A stretch of 28,460 nt of DNA from DASQHW01 sp038209365 (GTDB lineage: Bacteria > Actinomycetota > Acidimicrobiia > IMCC26256 > PALSA-610). Shown piece by piece: positions 1-7,427 of the stretch; position 1 is the first letter of the stretch; every line of letters begins with the position of its first letter. The translations under genes and the position numbers were made by a program. The notes under the pieces were generated by a model. The model worked only from the letters and a program-made list of their open reading frames with translations, searched no databases and was not told the DNA's origin. The stretch lies in NCBI GenBank assembly GCA_038209365.1, contig JBBQXS010000054.1, positions 1 to 28,460 on the forward strand, given 5' to 3'.

Positions 1-163
1 CATCTTCGAATGGATCGAATGCTTCTACAACCCGCAACGGCGGCACTCGTTCGTCGGGATGCTCAGTCCCGTCGACTACGAGGCCACCTCCGCGGCATGA
101 TCAACACACCCAACCCGTCCGGAACATCGGGTCAAGCTCAGTCGTCGCAGATCAAGAATCCGT
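1..163 (+). mobile_element. Right end of an IS3-family insertion sequence (cut by window start)
   Basis: The window opens inside an IS3-type element. After the transposase stop at 98-100 there is a short non-coding tail containing GTCCGGAACATCGGGTCAAG, which resembles the terminal inverted repeats of actinobacterial IS3 elements. The exact outer boundary cannot be fixed because the other end lies outside the window; about 145-163 is a reasonable guess. The start of the adjoining membrane-peptide reading frame overlaps this zone, so the element probably truncated that gene. Confidence 0.6.
2..100 (+). CDS. IS3-family transposase OrfB, C-terminal fragment (5' end outside window)
   Basis: Reading from base 2, the frame encodes the last 32 residues of an IS3-type DDE integrase/transposase. 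It shows the typical terminal pattern FEWIECFYNPQRRHS followed by a G-x-L-SPVDYE block and a TGA stop at 98-100. In this family that block follows the final catalytic glutamate helix of the RNase-H-like fold, so the E in this stretch is probably part of the rve domain end. Only the C-terminus is visible, so whether the full gene is intact cannot be judged. Confidence 0.85.
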   Translation: MFEWIECFYNPQRRHSFVGMLSPVDYEATSAA

Positions 164-276
164 TGACGTCAGCCGGCAAGATTGTCGACGTCGCCCTGGA
201 AATCTGGGCGCTTTTCGTCGTCACCGCAGTCGCGGGCAGCTTCGCCACATTCTTCAGCTCAGGCGACTCGAGTTAG
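139..276 (+). CDS. C-terminal remnant of a small membrane protein, probably truncated by the IS
   Basis: This open frame ends at a TAG (274-276) and has the strong C/G third-position bias of real coding sequence here. It encodes about 45 residues with one hydrophobic span (VALEIWALFVVTAVAGSFATFF). No ribosome binding site or convincing start lies after the IS end; a TTG at about 163 is possible. The likeliest reading is the 3' end of a short single-pass membrane protein whose 5' part was displaced by the IS. No family is recognised. Confidence 0.35.
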   Translation, partial: QSSQIKNPLTSAGKIVDVALEIWALFVVTAVAGSFATFFSSGDSS

Positions 277-433
277 AGGCTGCGCGGATAGGTCATCATT
301 CACCGGACGTGTGGGTGCCGGAAACCCATCCGGATACGCGGTAGGTAGCGACAGCTGCTCGTCCTGAAGTGTGTGATGGGGGATGGCGCTGTCGCTGACG
401 TAGCCGCTGTGGGTCGGCCATTGCGGGGAAGGT

Positions 434-1476
434 TCAGGCTGCTTGGTGGTACTCGTTGATGAGTCCGCCGCAGGTGGGGTGTCGTCGGATCGGTTGGCCG
501 GGCCGACACTCGACGACTTTGGCATCGCTGGGTGCGCGTGGGCCGAGCGAGCGGTGCGGTCGGTGCGTGTTGTAATGCTCGAACCATTGGTGGAGCAGCT
601 GTTCGAGTTGTCGGTGGTTCCAGATGAGGGTGCGGTTGCAGAGCTCGCGGCGGACGGTGCCGACCCATCGTTCCGCGTATGCGTTCGCGACGGGCGTGTA
701 GGGCGGGGTGCGGATGATGGTCGCGCCGTCGCTGCGGAAGAATTCATCGAATGCGCCGGCGAACTGTCAGGCGCCGTGGATCAAGAACCGGAGTCTTCGC
801 TGTGACCGCATCATGAAGTTTCGGGCGGCTTGTGCGGTCCATTCGCCGGTCGGATTCATTGCGATGCCGGCGAGCTCCGCGCGGCGTCGGTCGAGTTCGA
901 TGAAGAACAGGACGTAGTAGCGGCGTAGCAGCACGGTGTCGACGGTGAAGAAGTCACACGCCACGATTCCCGCAGCTTGACTGCGGACGAAGGTGCTCCA
1001 TGAGTCTGACGATCGGCCGGGTGCAGGGTCGATCCCGGCTTGTTTGAGGATCGTCCACACTGTCGATGCCGCGATTGTGACGCCGAGTTGGGTGAGCTCG
1101 CCGTGGATTTGCCGGTCGCCCCAGGTCGGATTCTCCCGCGCGAAACGCAGAATCATGCGGCGAATCTCGACCGTCTTGGATGGTCGGCCGGCCCGGCGGG
1201 GATAGGTCCAGTGGTTGGCGACGAGTCGTCGATGCCAGCGCAAGATCGTGTCGGGCTTCCCCATGAAGATGGACCATCGATCATGGCGGAGCGCACGGGC
1301 GAAGGCGGAGAGGATCGCGCGGTCGTCGGGTTCGAATCGTGGACGCGGATGTTGGCGCTGGAGGACGGCGAGTTGGTGGCGCACAGAAGGATCTCGACAT
1401 CCTTGGAGCGATCGCGCCGAGCGCGCAGCACCAGGAGGTCGAGTACGAGGCGGACAAGTCGGTAGAAGCGGCCACG
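434..1476 (-). pseudogene. Inactivated DDE integrase-core transposase (frameshift plus in-frame stop)
   Basis: The minus strand reads as one continuous IS3/rve-type transposase once two lesions are corrected. The N-terminal part (RFYRLVRLVLDLL, then RSKDVEIL) is in one frame. A one-base deletion near 1384 moves the reading into the frame of RHQLAVLQRQ, the helix-turn-helix GRP motif region and the DFFTVDT catalytic strand. At 767-769 a TGA interrupts the place where FLIHDRD is expected (seen: FLIHGA-stop-QFAGAFDEFF), removing part of the second catalytic motif. The same frame then continues through TPVANAYAERWVGTVRREL and HYNTHRPHRSL to a natural TGA at 434-436. The element is therefore dead unless complemented. 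Terminal inverted repeats were not identified. Confidence 0.9.
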
Positions 1477-1984
1477 CGCGGATCCACGCGGCGTCCGAAC
1501 CGAGCCGCGAACGCCACCGCGAAACGCCTGCTCAGCATGCCCGGACGAATATTCGGCACCCACAGGTTGATCTGGCCACGCGTTGTGGCATACGCGCGTT
1601 GGTCGTTGCGCGGCACCCCAACCGCCGATCGTCGCGCTCGCCAGACGTCGCCCCCTACGACTCGGGCGCTCTTCAACAGGGTGGTGCGCCAAGTGCTGAC
1701 GTCTCGGCGGCGCCGGCGCTGACCGCGATCGCTTCAGTGTCCGGAAACGACGTTCATGGGTGGGCAGTTCCCCGACGATACGACGCAGCCCCCGCGTCAG
1801 CGACGCGCATCGCCGCTGACGCGGGGAGCGACGCCCCGCGGAGAAGGCTTCGTGCCGCACCGGGCGAGGTGTTCGGGCTGAGACGATCCGGCTCGCGCGC
1901 CTCGTGCCCAAGCTCTGGAGTCCTGAGTCGCCGCTGGAGAAGAGGCGCGACGGACATGACGGTCGCACCGTTCGTTCTGGGTGG
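1477..1984. other. About 500 bp without a supported gene
   Basis: Open frames exist on both strands because of high GC, but none shows a ribosome binding site, a recognisable motif or consistent codon bias. The left end of the dead transposase element should lie near 1480-1550, but no clear inverted repeat was seen. Treated as IS flank plus intergenic sequence. Confidence 0.5.
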
Positions 1985-2644
1985 TCATCTGCGCAGTGAT
2001 GCGAGGGCGCGACCGCATTCGCGTGATATGGCTGCGAGGTTTGTGAGCGCGTGGTCGGGCACGATTGGTCGTTGTTGGGTCCATCCGACGCCGATTGCGC
2101 CGAGGAGCTCGCGGTCGATGAGGGGGAATGACATGGTGGCGGCGAGGCCCGCTTTGTCGGTGTCTTCGATCATATGGGGGTAGCGCGCTTCATAGCTGCG
2201 TAGTGAAGGAAGTATGACTGGACGACGGGTTCGTACTGCCGTGCCGAGCGGCGTCGAATCGTCGATTGGAACGGTTTGGTAGCGACTGGCGATGTCGAGC
2301 GTGAGGGAGTCCTGGTGGACTATCCGCAATCTCGTGCCGTCGATTAGCGCAAGGTTCGAATAGACGCCATCGACGACTGCCGCGACGTCGTGCGTGATCA
2401 CGGAGGCGACTTCCCCGACGGTCTGTGCATCTCCGAGCCTGCGGGAGAGCCGGGTAAGACGGTCGGCGATGTCCCGGCGATACCCGTCCGCGGCGGGGGC
2501 GTCGACCGGGCAGCGATGCACGGCGCGATTGTCGACATAGATCACGAACTGGCGAGGCTCGCCGCTGGCGGCGGTCATGCCCCGAGCAAGGTTCGCGTGG
2601 TCGACCGAGAGCGGCTCATGGCAGTGAGGACAGGCAACAATCAC
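1985..2644 (-). CDS. Zinc-finger-like N-terminus plus GAF sensor domain protein
   Basis: The product has 219 residues. Start is a GTG at 2644, preceded by an AAGGTGAG ribosome binding site seven bases upstream. Residues 1-50 form a small module with CPHC (C5, C8) and HRCP (H43, C45), a plausible zinc site. Residues about 65-215 resemble a GAF domain: predicted helix RDIADRLTRLSRRL, central strands with LRIVHQDSLTL, then TPLGTAVRTRRPVILPS and AATMSFPLIDRELLGAIGVGW. There is no output domain, so it probably senses a ligand or redox state and acts through protein contact. It is co-oriented with the KaiC operon but 430 bp downstream, so it probably has its own promoter. The N-terminal module recurs as a stand-alone protein at 22706-22882. 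GAF call: sound; zinc binding: inferred. Confidence 0.8.
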   Translation of the reverse strand: MIVACPHCHEPLSVDHANLARGMTAASGEPRQFVIYVDNRAVHRCPVDAPAADGYRRDIADRLTRLSRRLGDAQTVGEVASVITHDVAAVVDGVYSNLALIDGTRLRIVHQDSLTLDIASRYQTVPIDDSTPLGTAVRTRRPVILPSLRSYEARYPHMIEDTDKAGLAATMSFPLIDRELLGAIGVGWTQQRPIVPDHALTNLAAISRECGRALASLRR

Positions 2645-3075
2645 AACGCACTCACCTTTCTCGACAGCAGCACCGAGTGGGCTTCGGTTCGCTTGCTCGG
2701 ACCTTCAACACAATCTGCCGCTGAGCCATTGCTGAAGGTCCGTTCCAGGTTCCGTCCAAACCGAAGGGCGACGCGCTGCGTAGGAGCGCATAACCCTGCC
2801 CGCTCGGCGAATGTAGCGAAGCCTCTGTATGACCGTGACGAGGAGCATCGCATGGTGAGGGTCCCGGGGCGTTGAGTCCGATGCCGTTGACGCGTTCCGG
2901 TGGGCGCCTCGTTGGGCGGGGTGCCATTGCCGGCAGCGAAGTGTGCTTGGTCGGAAGGCGGGTTGGCGTCACTCCCGTACGCTCGGTGTATCAGCCAAGC
3001 AACGATCGGGCTGACGCCACGCAGTCCAATGAACATATCTGCCTGCGTGAAGTTTCGGTGCATGGTCTTGTGCGC
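2645..3075. other. About 430 bp intergenic between KaiC-like gene and GAF gene
   Basis: A 140-residue frame crosses this stretch on the minus strand, but it lacks a ribosome binding site, has mixed third-position usage and matches no family I recognise. It probably holds the promoter of the GAF gene; no confident -35/-10 pair was found. Confidence 0.4.
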
Positions 3076-4470
3076 TCAGTCGAATTGTTGGTCGGGATCG
3101 AACGTCTCGCCCAGGACGATGCCTTCGGGACGGATGTGGAACTCGCGGATTTCGGGGTGATGGGCGCTGGCGCGGGTTTTCAGCACGAGGAGCGCGCGCT
3201 TGACCTGCGATTCGGCGCGGAGGTACTGCAGCATCACCACATTGTCAGCGACGTGTGACATGCCGATCTCAGACAGGCGCGTCACGTGGAAGAGCTCGAT
3301 GCTCTCGTGGGTCATCATCAGACTGATCCCCCGTCGCGACAGACGCTGACAGAGGGAATACATCATCTCTCGGAACCGGATGTCGTCCTGCGAGGCGAAC
3401 ATGAGGTCGCCGAGACTGTCGACCACCACGCGTCGGGCACCGGTCTGCTCGACGAGTGCAAGAAGGTCGTAGACCCATTCGTCGACGTAGAGGTCGACCG
3501 GGGAGCGGCTGAGGACGTGAACCTCCGAGGTGTTGATGTCCCAGCCGAAGCCACTGGTGATGCGGGCGAGTTGCGTGCGGTTCTCCTGGAACGTTGCCAG
3601 CACCCCGGGTTCGCCGTGTTCGGCACCGTGGAACAAGAAGTGCAGCGAGATGAGTGTCTTCCCAGCTCCGGTTGGTCCCGAAATGAGGGTGACCGCGCCG
3701 GGCCAGTAGCCGTCCCCGAGCGTCTGGTCGAGGGCGGGGATGCCGGTGGAGACGCGCTCGTCCCCCAGTTCGTAGTCGCTGATGTCGAGGTCGTCTGCGA
3801 GACGCGGGAACACGTCGAGTCCGTCGGCACTGATGCGGTATGCGTGCTCACCGGATTGGAAGGCGCTCCCGCGGAGTTTGAGGATTTGGAGCACACGGAG
3901 CTCGCGTTCGGCGCTGCGTTTCGCGGCCAAGGCGATGATGGCGTCGGCGACCGCGAACTCGGGGGCGTCCGCGGCCTGCGCACGGTCGTACTCTCCGATC
4001 CACATCGTCGTTGCCGCGACGGCCGTCAGCCGACCGGCGAGACGGTGCAGGAATCGTCTGAACATGGCTTCGTCGGGGGCGAAGGACCGCAGTGCTTTGA
4101 AGCTGTCGATCACAATGAAGCCCGGCTGCTGCTCCTTGAGGACCTGGTCGATCTGGTCGAGCACGCCGTCGAGGCCGTCGCGGTCGACGGTCTCGCCGAG
4201 GTCGTCGTAGAAGACTGACGTTCCGATCGCGTCCGGGTCGAAGAATGACAGCGACTCGCCGTAGCGCAGGATCTTGTCGAACGGTTCGGACACAGTCGAC
4301 AGGTACACGCCCGCCGAGTCCGGACGTGCATTCTGAAACAGGTACTGCTCGGCCAGGATTGTTTTCCCGCTCCCGGGATGGCCAATGACGAGATTGATCC
4401 CGTTGGCAGGAAGGCCGCCTCCCAACAGACAATCGAGGCGGTCGTGGCCACTCGTGATGCGTTCCATCAC
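3076..4470 (-). CDS. KaiC-like double RecA-domain ATPase
   Basis: The product has 464 residues and two tandem KaiC/RecA domains. Domain 1 has Walker A GHPGSGKT (30-37) and Walker B FIVID (118-122); domain 2 has GPTGAGKT (265-272) and VVVDS (347-351). The C-terminal half ends in the family block ADNVVMLQY and KTRASAHHPEIREF, as in cyanobacterial KaiC CII. Each domain keeps one glutamate of the KaiC catalytic EE pair (SEPF in domain 1, QENR in domain 2). By my alignment, S405 occupies the phospho-serine 431 position while threonine 432 is histidine (MSHVAD), so the full Ser/Thr phosphorylation cycle is doubtful. It is somewhat shorter than the 519-residue clock KaiC. The ATG overlaps the upstream stop (ATGA), implying translational coupling; a second in-frame ATG follows immediately. 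No kaiA or kaiB is present. Likely an ATP-driven signalling switch rather than a proven clock. Confidence 0.92.
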   Translation of the reverse strand: MMERITSGHDRLDCLLGGGLPANGINLVIGHPGSGKTILAEQYLFQNARPDSAGVYLSTVSEPFDKILRYGESLSFFDPDAIGTSVFYDDLGETVDRDGLDGVLDQIDQVLKEQQPGFIVIDSFKALRSFAPDEAMFRRFLHRLAGRLTAVAATTMWIGEYDRAQAADAPEFAVADAIIALAAKRSAERELRVLQILKLRGSAFQSGEHAYRISADGLDVFPRLADDLDISDYELGDERVSTGIPALDQTLGDGYWPGAVTLISGPTGAGKTLISLHFLFHGAEHGEPGVLATFQENRTQLARITSGFGWDINTSEVHVLSRSPVDLYVDEWVYDLLALVEQTGARRVVVDSLGDLMFASQDDIRFREMMYSLCQRLSRRGISLMMTHESIELFHVTRLSEIGMSHVADNVVMLQYLRAESQVKRALLVLKTRASAHHPEIREFHIRPEGIVLGETFDPDQQFD

Positions 4471-5123
4471 TCGGACGAAACTCGCCGCGCCTCGCGCACC
4501 ACGGCGCTCGTGCCGACGAGGTCCCTCGTTACGGAGACCAGCGTCAAGGGCTCGAAAGGCTTGCGAAGAAAGGCGTCGGCTCCGGCCGCTATCGCGCGCT
4601 CACCCTGACCGAGTGCCGAGACGGCGAGTATCCGGAGCGTGTCGCCCAGACGCTCGCAGAGTCGCAAGCCGGCACCGCCGCCGATCATCAGATCGACGAT
4701 CGCCAGGTCGACAGTTTCTTCACCGATGAGACGGTCGGCATCAGCGATCGCGCGTGCGACGTGTACGTCGTAACCCTCGGTGCGCAAGAAGTACTCGGCG
4801 ATATCCGCGGCGTACGGATCTCGTTCCACGAGCAAGATGCTCCGCTCGGCCGGCCCGTTCCGGTCGGCATCGAATCGACGATTTCCGGCGGCGAGCCGCT
4901 CGGCGAGGGCGCGATGCGCGTCCGCGGCGCTCAGTCCCAGTCCCATCTGGTGGGACACGAAGCGCAGCTGGTCCAGCTGGTCGCGAGAGTACAGGCGCTG
5001 CGATGCCGCGCTCCGCGCGGGCACCACAACGCCGTAGCGGTCTTCCCACGACCGAAGCGTCGTAGGCGATATCCCAAGCATGCGCGCAAGCGCCCCGATG
5101 CTGTAAATCCCGTCATCAGGCAT
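4467..5123 (-). CDS. MerR-type helix-turn-helix protein fused to a response-regulator receiver domain
   Basis: The product has 218 residues. Residues 6-75 form a MerR-like winged helix: YSIGALARMLGISPTTLRSWEDRYG, then the SQRLYSRDQLDQL wing and second helix. Residues 95-205 form a CheY-like receiver with acidic pocket E100/D102, phospho-acceptor D144 in IVDLM, S169 in VSAL and K188 in LRKPF. The order (DNA binding first, receiver second) is reversed from classical response regulators. The frame is open to 5321, but the ATG at 5123 is chosen because the MerR motif starts immediately after it and it overlaps the STAS stop by eight bases. The gene lies between STAS and KaiC-like genes in one minus-strand operon, so it is probably the transcriptional output of that pathway. 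The cognate kinase is not in the window; the KaiC-like protein is a candidate partner. Confidence 0.9.
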   Translation of the reverse strand: MPDDGIYSIGALARMLGISPTTLRSWEDRYGVVVPARSAASQRLYSRDQLDQLRFVSHQMGLGLSAADAHRALAERLAAGNRRFDADRNGPAERSILLVERDPYAADIAEYFLRTEGYDVHVARAIADADRLIGEETVDLAIVDLMIGGGAGLRLCERLGDTLRILAVSALGQGERAIAAGADAFLRKPFEPLTLVSVTRDLVGTSAVVREARRVSSE

Positions 5124-5508
5124 CGCTTGACTCCTTCGTCGAGCGATCGACACTCGTGGCGTCAGCCAACAACACCTGGTCCACGCCGCAAATCTCGAGC
5201 ACTCGCAGGACCATCGGCGTCGGATTACGAACCACCAGATGGCTGCCGGACGCCGCGGCCCGCTCGGCGACCCCGACAAGACAGCGGATCCCACTCGAGT
5301 CCAGAAACGACACCTCCCCAAGGTCGATCCGCACCGTCACCGGCTTCGTATCGAGGACCTCGGTGAGCGCCTGCGCCAACGGACCGCTCGTTGCGAGGTC
5401 CACCTCGCCGGCGATCGCGACCTCGATTCCGTCCCCGCCAGACCTGACAGACCACCGCAACTGTTCATCGCTTGAGACTGCTGGCTCTACATCATCTCCA
5501 CTATGCAC
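5116..5508 (-). CDS. STAS-domain anti-sigma factor antagonist
   Basis: This 130-residue protein is essentially one STAS domain of the RsbV/SpoIIAA type. It shows VAIAGEVDLATSGPL, the VRIDLGEVSFLDSSGIRCLV core with the DSSG phospho-acceptor loop at 70-73, and the LRVLEICGVDQVLL end helix. Members bind an anti-sigma HATPase when unphosphorylated and are inactivated by phosphorylation of the serine in DSSG. The frame stays open to 5736, but the domain begins near the GTG at 5508, the chosen start; no strong ribosome binding site precedes it, so the start is uncertain. It is first in an operon with the MerR/receiver and KaiC-like genes (stop overlaps the next start). PP2C partners occur in the window at 13699 and 18985. 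Confidence 0.88.
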   Translation of the reverse strand: MHSGDDVEPAVSSDEQLRWSVRSGGDGIEVAIAGEVDLATSGPLAQALTEVLDTKPVTVRIDLGEVSFLDSSGIRCLVGVAERAAASGSHLVVRNPTPMVLRVLEICGVDQVLLADATSVDRSTKESSDA

Positions 5509-5633
5509 GGCGTTCGTTGTATTCCATCCGCCACAGTTCTGCAATCTATCCACAAACCGTCTACAGAAGTGTGTGGAAGAAGGTGCGCCGGGGGTACAAA
5601 GCGGCAACCAATCCGCCCTCTCAGGAGCCCCCC
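5509..5633. promoter_or_regulatory. Divergent intergenic region between STAS operon and small membrane protein
   Basis: This 125 bp spacer must carry promoters in both directions. On the plus strand GGGTAC at 5592-5597, preceded by GTGT at 5571-5574, weakly resembles a sigma-B/sigma-F-type promoter (GTTT, spacer, GGGTA), although the 17-base spacer and the -35 are poor. No convincing minus-strand promoter was found. Confidence 0.3.
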
Positions 5634-5939
5634 ATGAGCATGACCGATCAGAATTCCACCCCCCGAAGCGACACCGACCCCCGAGCACGCCGCCCGGAAA
5701 CCTTCCGCCGGACCGCCCTACGCGAGACCAAGCCATCGCCGAAGACGACCGAGCTCTGGCTCACAATCATCGGTGTCGCCGTACTGACCGTCGTCTACAA
5801 CGCGTCGCACGACGCCTCGTTGAACCTGTTCCGCGCTTGCCTGCTCGGCACCGTCATGGCGGCGGCATACATCGTCAGCCGCGGCTTCGCCAAGGCCGGA
5901 AGCCACGACGACGACAACGTTGAGTACGAGCGGTCGTGA
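5634..5939 (+). CDS. Small two-helix membrane protein (ETKPSPKTTELW family), copy 1
   Basis: The product has 101 residues. An AGGAG site lies six bases before the ATG. A polar, charged N-terminus (about 1-35) is followed by ETKPSPKTTELW, a hydrophobic span LTIIGVAVLTVVY, a short polar loop, SLNLFRACLLGT, and a second span ending in AAYIVSRGFAKAGSHDD. This layout matches a common uncharacterised actinobacterial family of small inner-membrane proteins with a conserved KPS..TTE.W start and YxVSRGxAKxGS end. Function is unknown. A clear paralogue lies at 15759-16073. It is divergent from the STAS/KaiC operon and upstream of the CsbD-like pair, consistent with a stress-induced membrane role (inference). 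Confidence 0.85.
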   Translation: MSMTDQNSTPRSDTDPRARRPETFRRTALRETKPSPKTTELWLTIIGVAVLTVVYNASHDASLNLFRACLLGTVMAAAYIVSRGFAKAGSHDDDNVEYERS

Positions 5940-6228
5940 CGCCGGTAAGGATTTGCTCGCGGTTTCTCCACTTCGTCGCGCGCGTCGGCGCCGTCATCAC
6001 GGGAAACCAAGTGGAATGGGAGGAGAGTTTTTCCCGCGATCCGCTCCTGTCGGATCGCTGATGTCACGGACGGATGTTGCCGTCCATGCCTATTAGGGGG
6101 CGGCGGGGTGGGGCCGCCTGTCCTGGGTGCTTGCCGGTGCGAGCGCGCGCGTAGAAGAACATCCATCCCGGGCGCGATGCGATTCCTTCCCGGGGGTCGG
6201 TCGCGCGCTTCGTCGTTTGAGGAGACTC

Positions 6229-6741
6229 ATGTCAGAGGACATCACCGAAGGCGCCGGCGGGTTCGTCGAGCGTCTGAAAGGCAAGGTCAAGCAGGTCGCC
6301 GGTTCGGTGATCGGAAATGAAGAGCTGAAGCACGAAGGCGAGTTGCACGAACGCAAGGCGGATGCGGTAAAGGATGCGGGCCGCCTCGACGCCCAGGCTG
6401 AACAGGAACGAGCCCGCGCGGAGATCAATGCTCGGGAACGTGAGCTGGCAGCTGAAGAGCAGCGTCTCGTTGCCGAGGAGTCGGCCGAGGTCCGTGACGC
6501 GAGGCTGGAGCGGGAGCGGCGCGAGACCGAAGCGCGTATCGAGCGCGAGCACGCGCAACGGGAGATGGCCGTCGAGCGGCAAGAGCAGGCCCAGCACGCG
6601 GCGGTCAACGCCGACGAGGCGCGGGCGGCGGCGGCACGCGCCGAGGAACTCCGCTCGGCAGCCCGGATCGAAGAAGAAGCCGACAAGGCCCGCGCGACTG
6701 CCGAGGTTCTCGACAGCGCAACAGATCGGACTGGAAAATGA
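6229..6741 (+). CDS. CsbD-like stress protein with long coiled-coil extension
   Basis: The product has 170 residues. The ATG at 6229 is preceded by GAGGAG, which decides the start although the frame is open from 6127. Residues about 8-45 carry a CsbD-like motif (GFVERLKGKVKQVAGSVIG, then NEELKHEGEL). CsbD of Bacillus is a small sigma-B-dependent stress protein of unknown biochemistry. The rest (about 50-165) is a highly charged Ala/Arg/Glu heptad-rich coiled coil, for example ERERRETEARIEREHAQ. The stop overlaps the start of the next gene (ATGA), so the two are co-translated and may hetero-oligomerise. Actinobacterial homologues are often mis-annotated as IF2-like because of the charged coil. 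A decayed copy lies at 16811-17071. Confidence 0.85.
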   Translation: MSEDITEGAGGFVERLKGKVKQVAGSVIGNEELKHEGELHERKADAVKDAGRLDAQAEQERARAEINARERELAAEEQRLVAEESAEVRDARLERERRETEARIEREHAQREMAVERQEQAQHAAVNADEARAAAARAEELRSAARIEEEADKARATAEVLDSATDRTGK

Positions 6742-7373
6742 GGACATCTTCTATGCAGCTCCAACAGATTCCCCGCACGATCGTGTGCACCTGGCTGCGC
6801 ACGGCGCGCCTTCCCCTCGAGGCGGTCGAAGCGGTCGTGCGTCGTGGCGAACACGATGTCGAGTGGCCGCCAGCGATCGCGTTCGACTCGTTCGAAGCCA
6901 TGGTGAAGCAGCTCGCGGGATCGATCTTCCACGACGACGAGCTCACCCAGGATGGGCGGATCGCGCAGGCACGGGTCGCGCAGCTTCGCAAGGCGGTCGA
7001 GCTGGACGCGGTCGCGGAGCAGCGCAAGACGCAGGCTGATGTCGAGTTCGAGCAGCGCCGCCAGGCCGACGAGCAGCACCGCCAAGAGGTCCAGAAACAG
7101 GCCGAGCAGCGCGAGGCCGCGCTGGAACGCGAACGCGCCGAGAAGAAGCGCCGCGCTGCCGAAGAAGACGCGCGTAAGCGCAACCAAGCGGCCCAGCTCG
7201 AGAAAATCGAGGAGAAGAAGGTCGAGCGTGAGGACCGTGCCGCCCGCGCCGCCCGGATTAGCGCCGAGCGCGACGCGCTCCAACACGAACGCAAGGCGGT
7301 CGCCGCCAAAAACCGCGTCACGGATCTCGACGAGAAGCTCGAAGACACCAAGGTCGCGCGCAAGTCCAACTAG
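6738..7373 (+). CDS. CsbD-related coiled-coil protein, partner of the upstream gene
   Basis: The product has 211 residues and starts at an ATG overlapping the upstream stop by four bases; a second ATG at 6753 is also possible. Residues 15-50 are moderately hydrophobic (RTIVCTWLRTARLPLEAVEAVV). Residues about 52-75 repeat a CsbD-like motif (MVKQLAGSIFHDDELTQDGR), and the remaining 135 residues are an Ala/Arg/Lys/Glu-rich coiled coil. This is the layout of the actinobacterial family often labelled 'IF2 family translation initiation factor' by low-complexity similarity; there is no GTPase domain, so that label should not be used. It forms a two-gene operon with the preceding CsbD-like gene. Likely a stress-associated structural or membrane-associated protein; the molecular role is unknown. 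Confidence 0.82.
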   Translation: MRTSSMQLQQIPRTIVCTWLRTARLPLEAVEAVVRRGEHDVEWPPAIAFDSFEAMVKQLAGSIFHDDELTQDGRIAQARVAQLRKAVELDAVAEQRKTQADVEFEQRRQADEQHRQEVQKQAEQREAALERERAEKKRRAAEEDARKRNQAAQLEKIEEKKVEREDRAARAARISAERDALQHERKAVAAKNRVTDLDEKLEDTKVARKSN

Positions 7374-7427
7374 TGCGTAGCGCATCGTCACGACACACGT
7401 GACGAGCACTCCAGGAGGTCATAACCA

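Noticed and set aside
2641..3063. 140-codon minus-strand frame between the KaiC-like and GAF genes
   Set aside because: No ribosome binding site, uneven third-position bias and no recognisable motif; treated as intergenic.
3286..4218. 310-codon plus-strand frame opposite the KaiC-like gene
   Set aside because: It is the antisense shadow of a gene with complete Walker motifs; high GC keeps such frames open.
6738..7373. Translation initiation factor IF-2 label for the coiled-coil protein
   Set aside because: Only the charged Ala/Glu/Arg composition resembles the IF-2 N-terminus; there is no GTPase domain.
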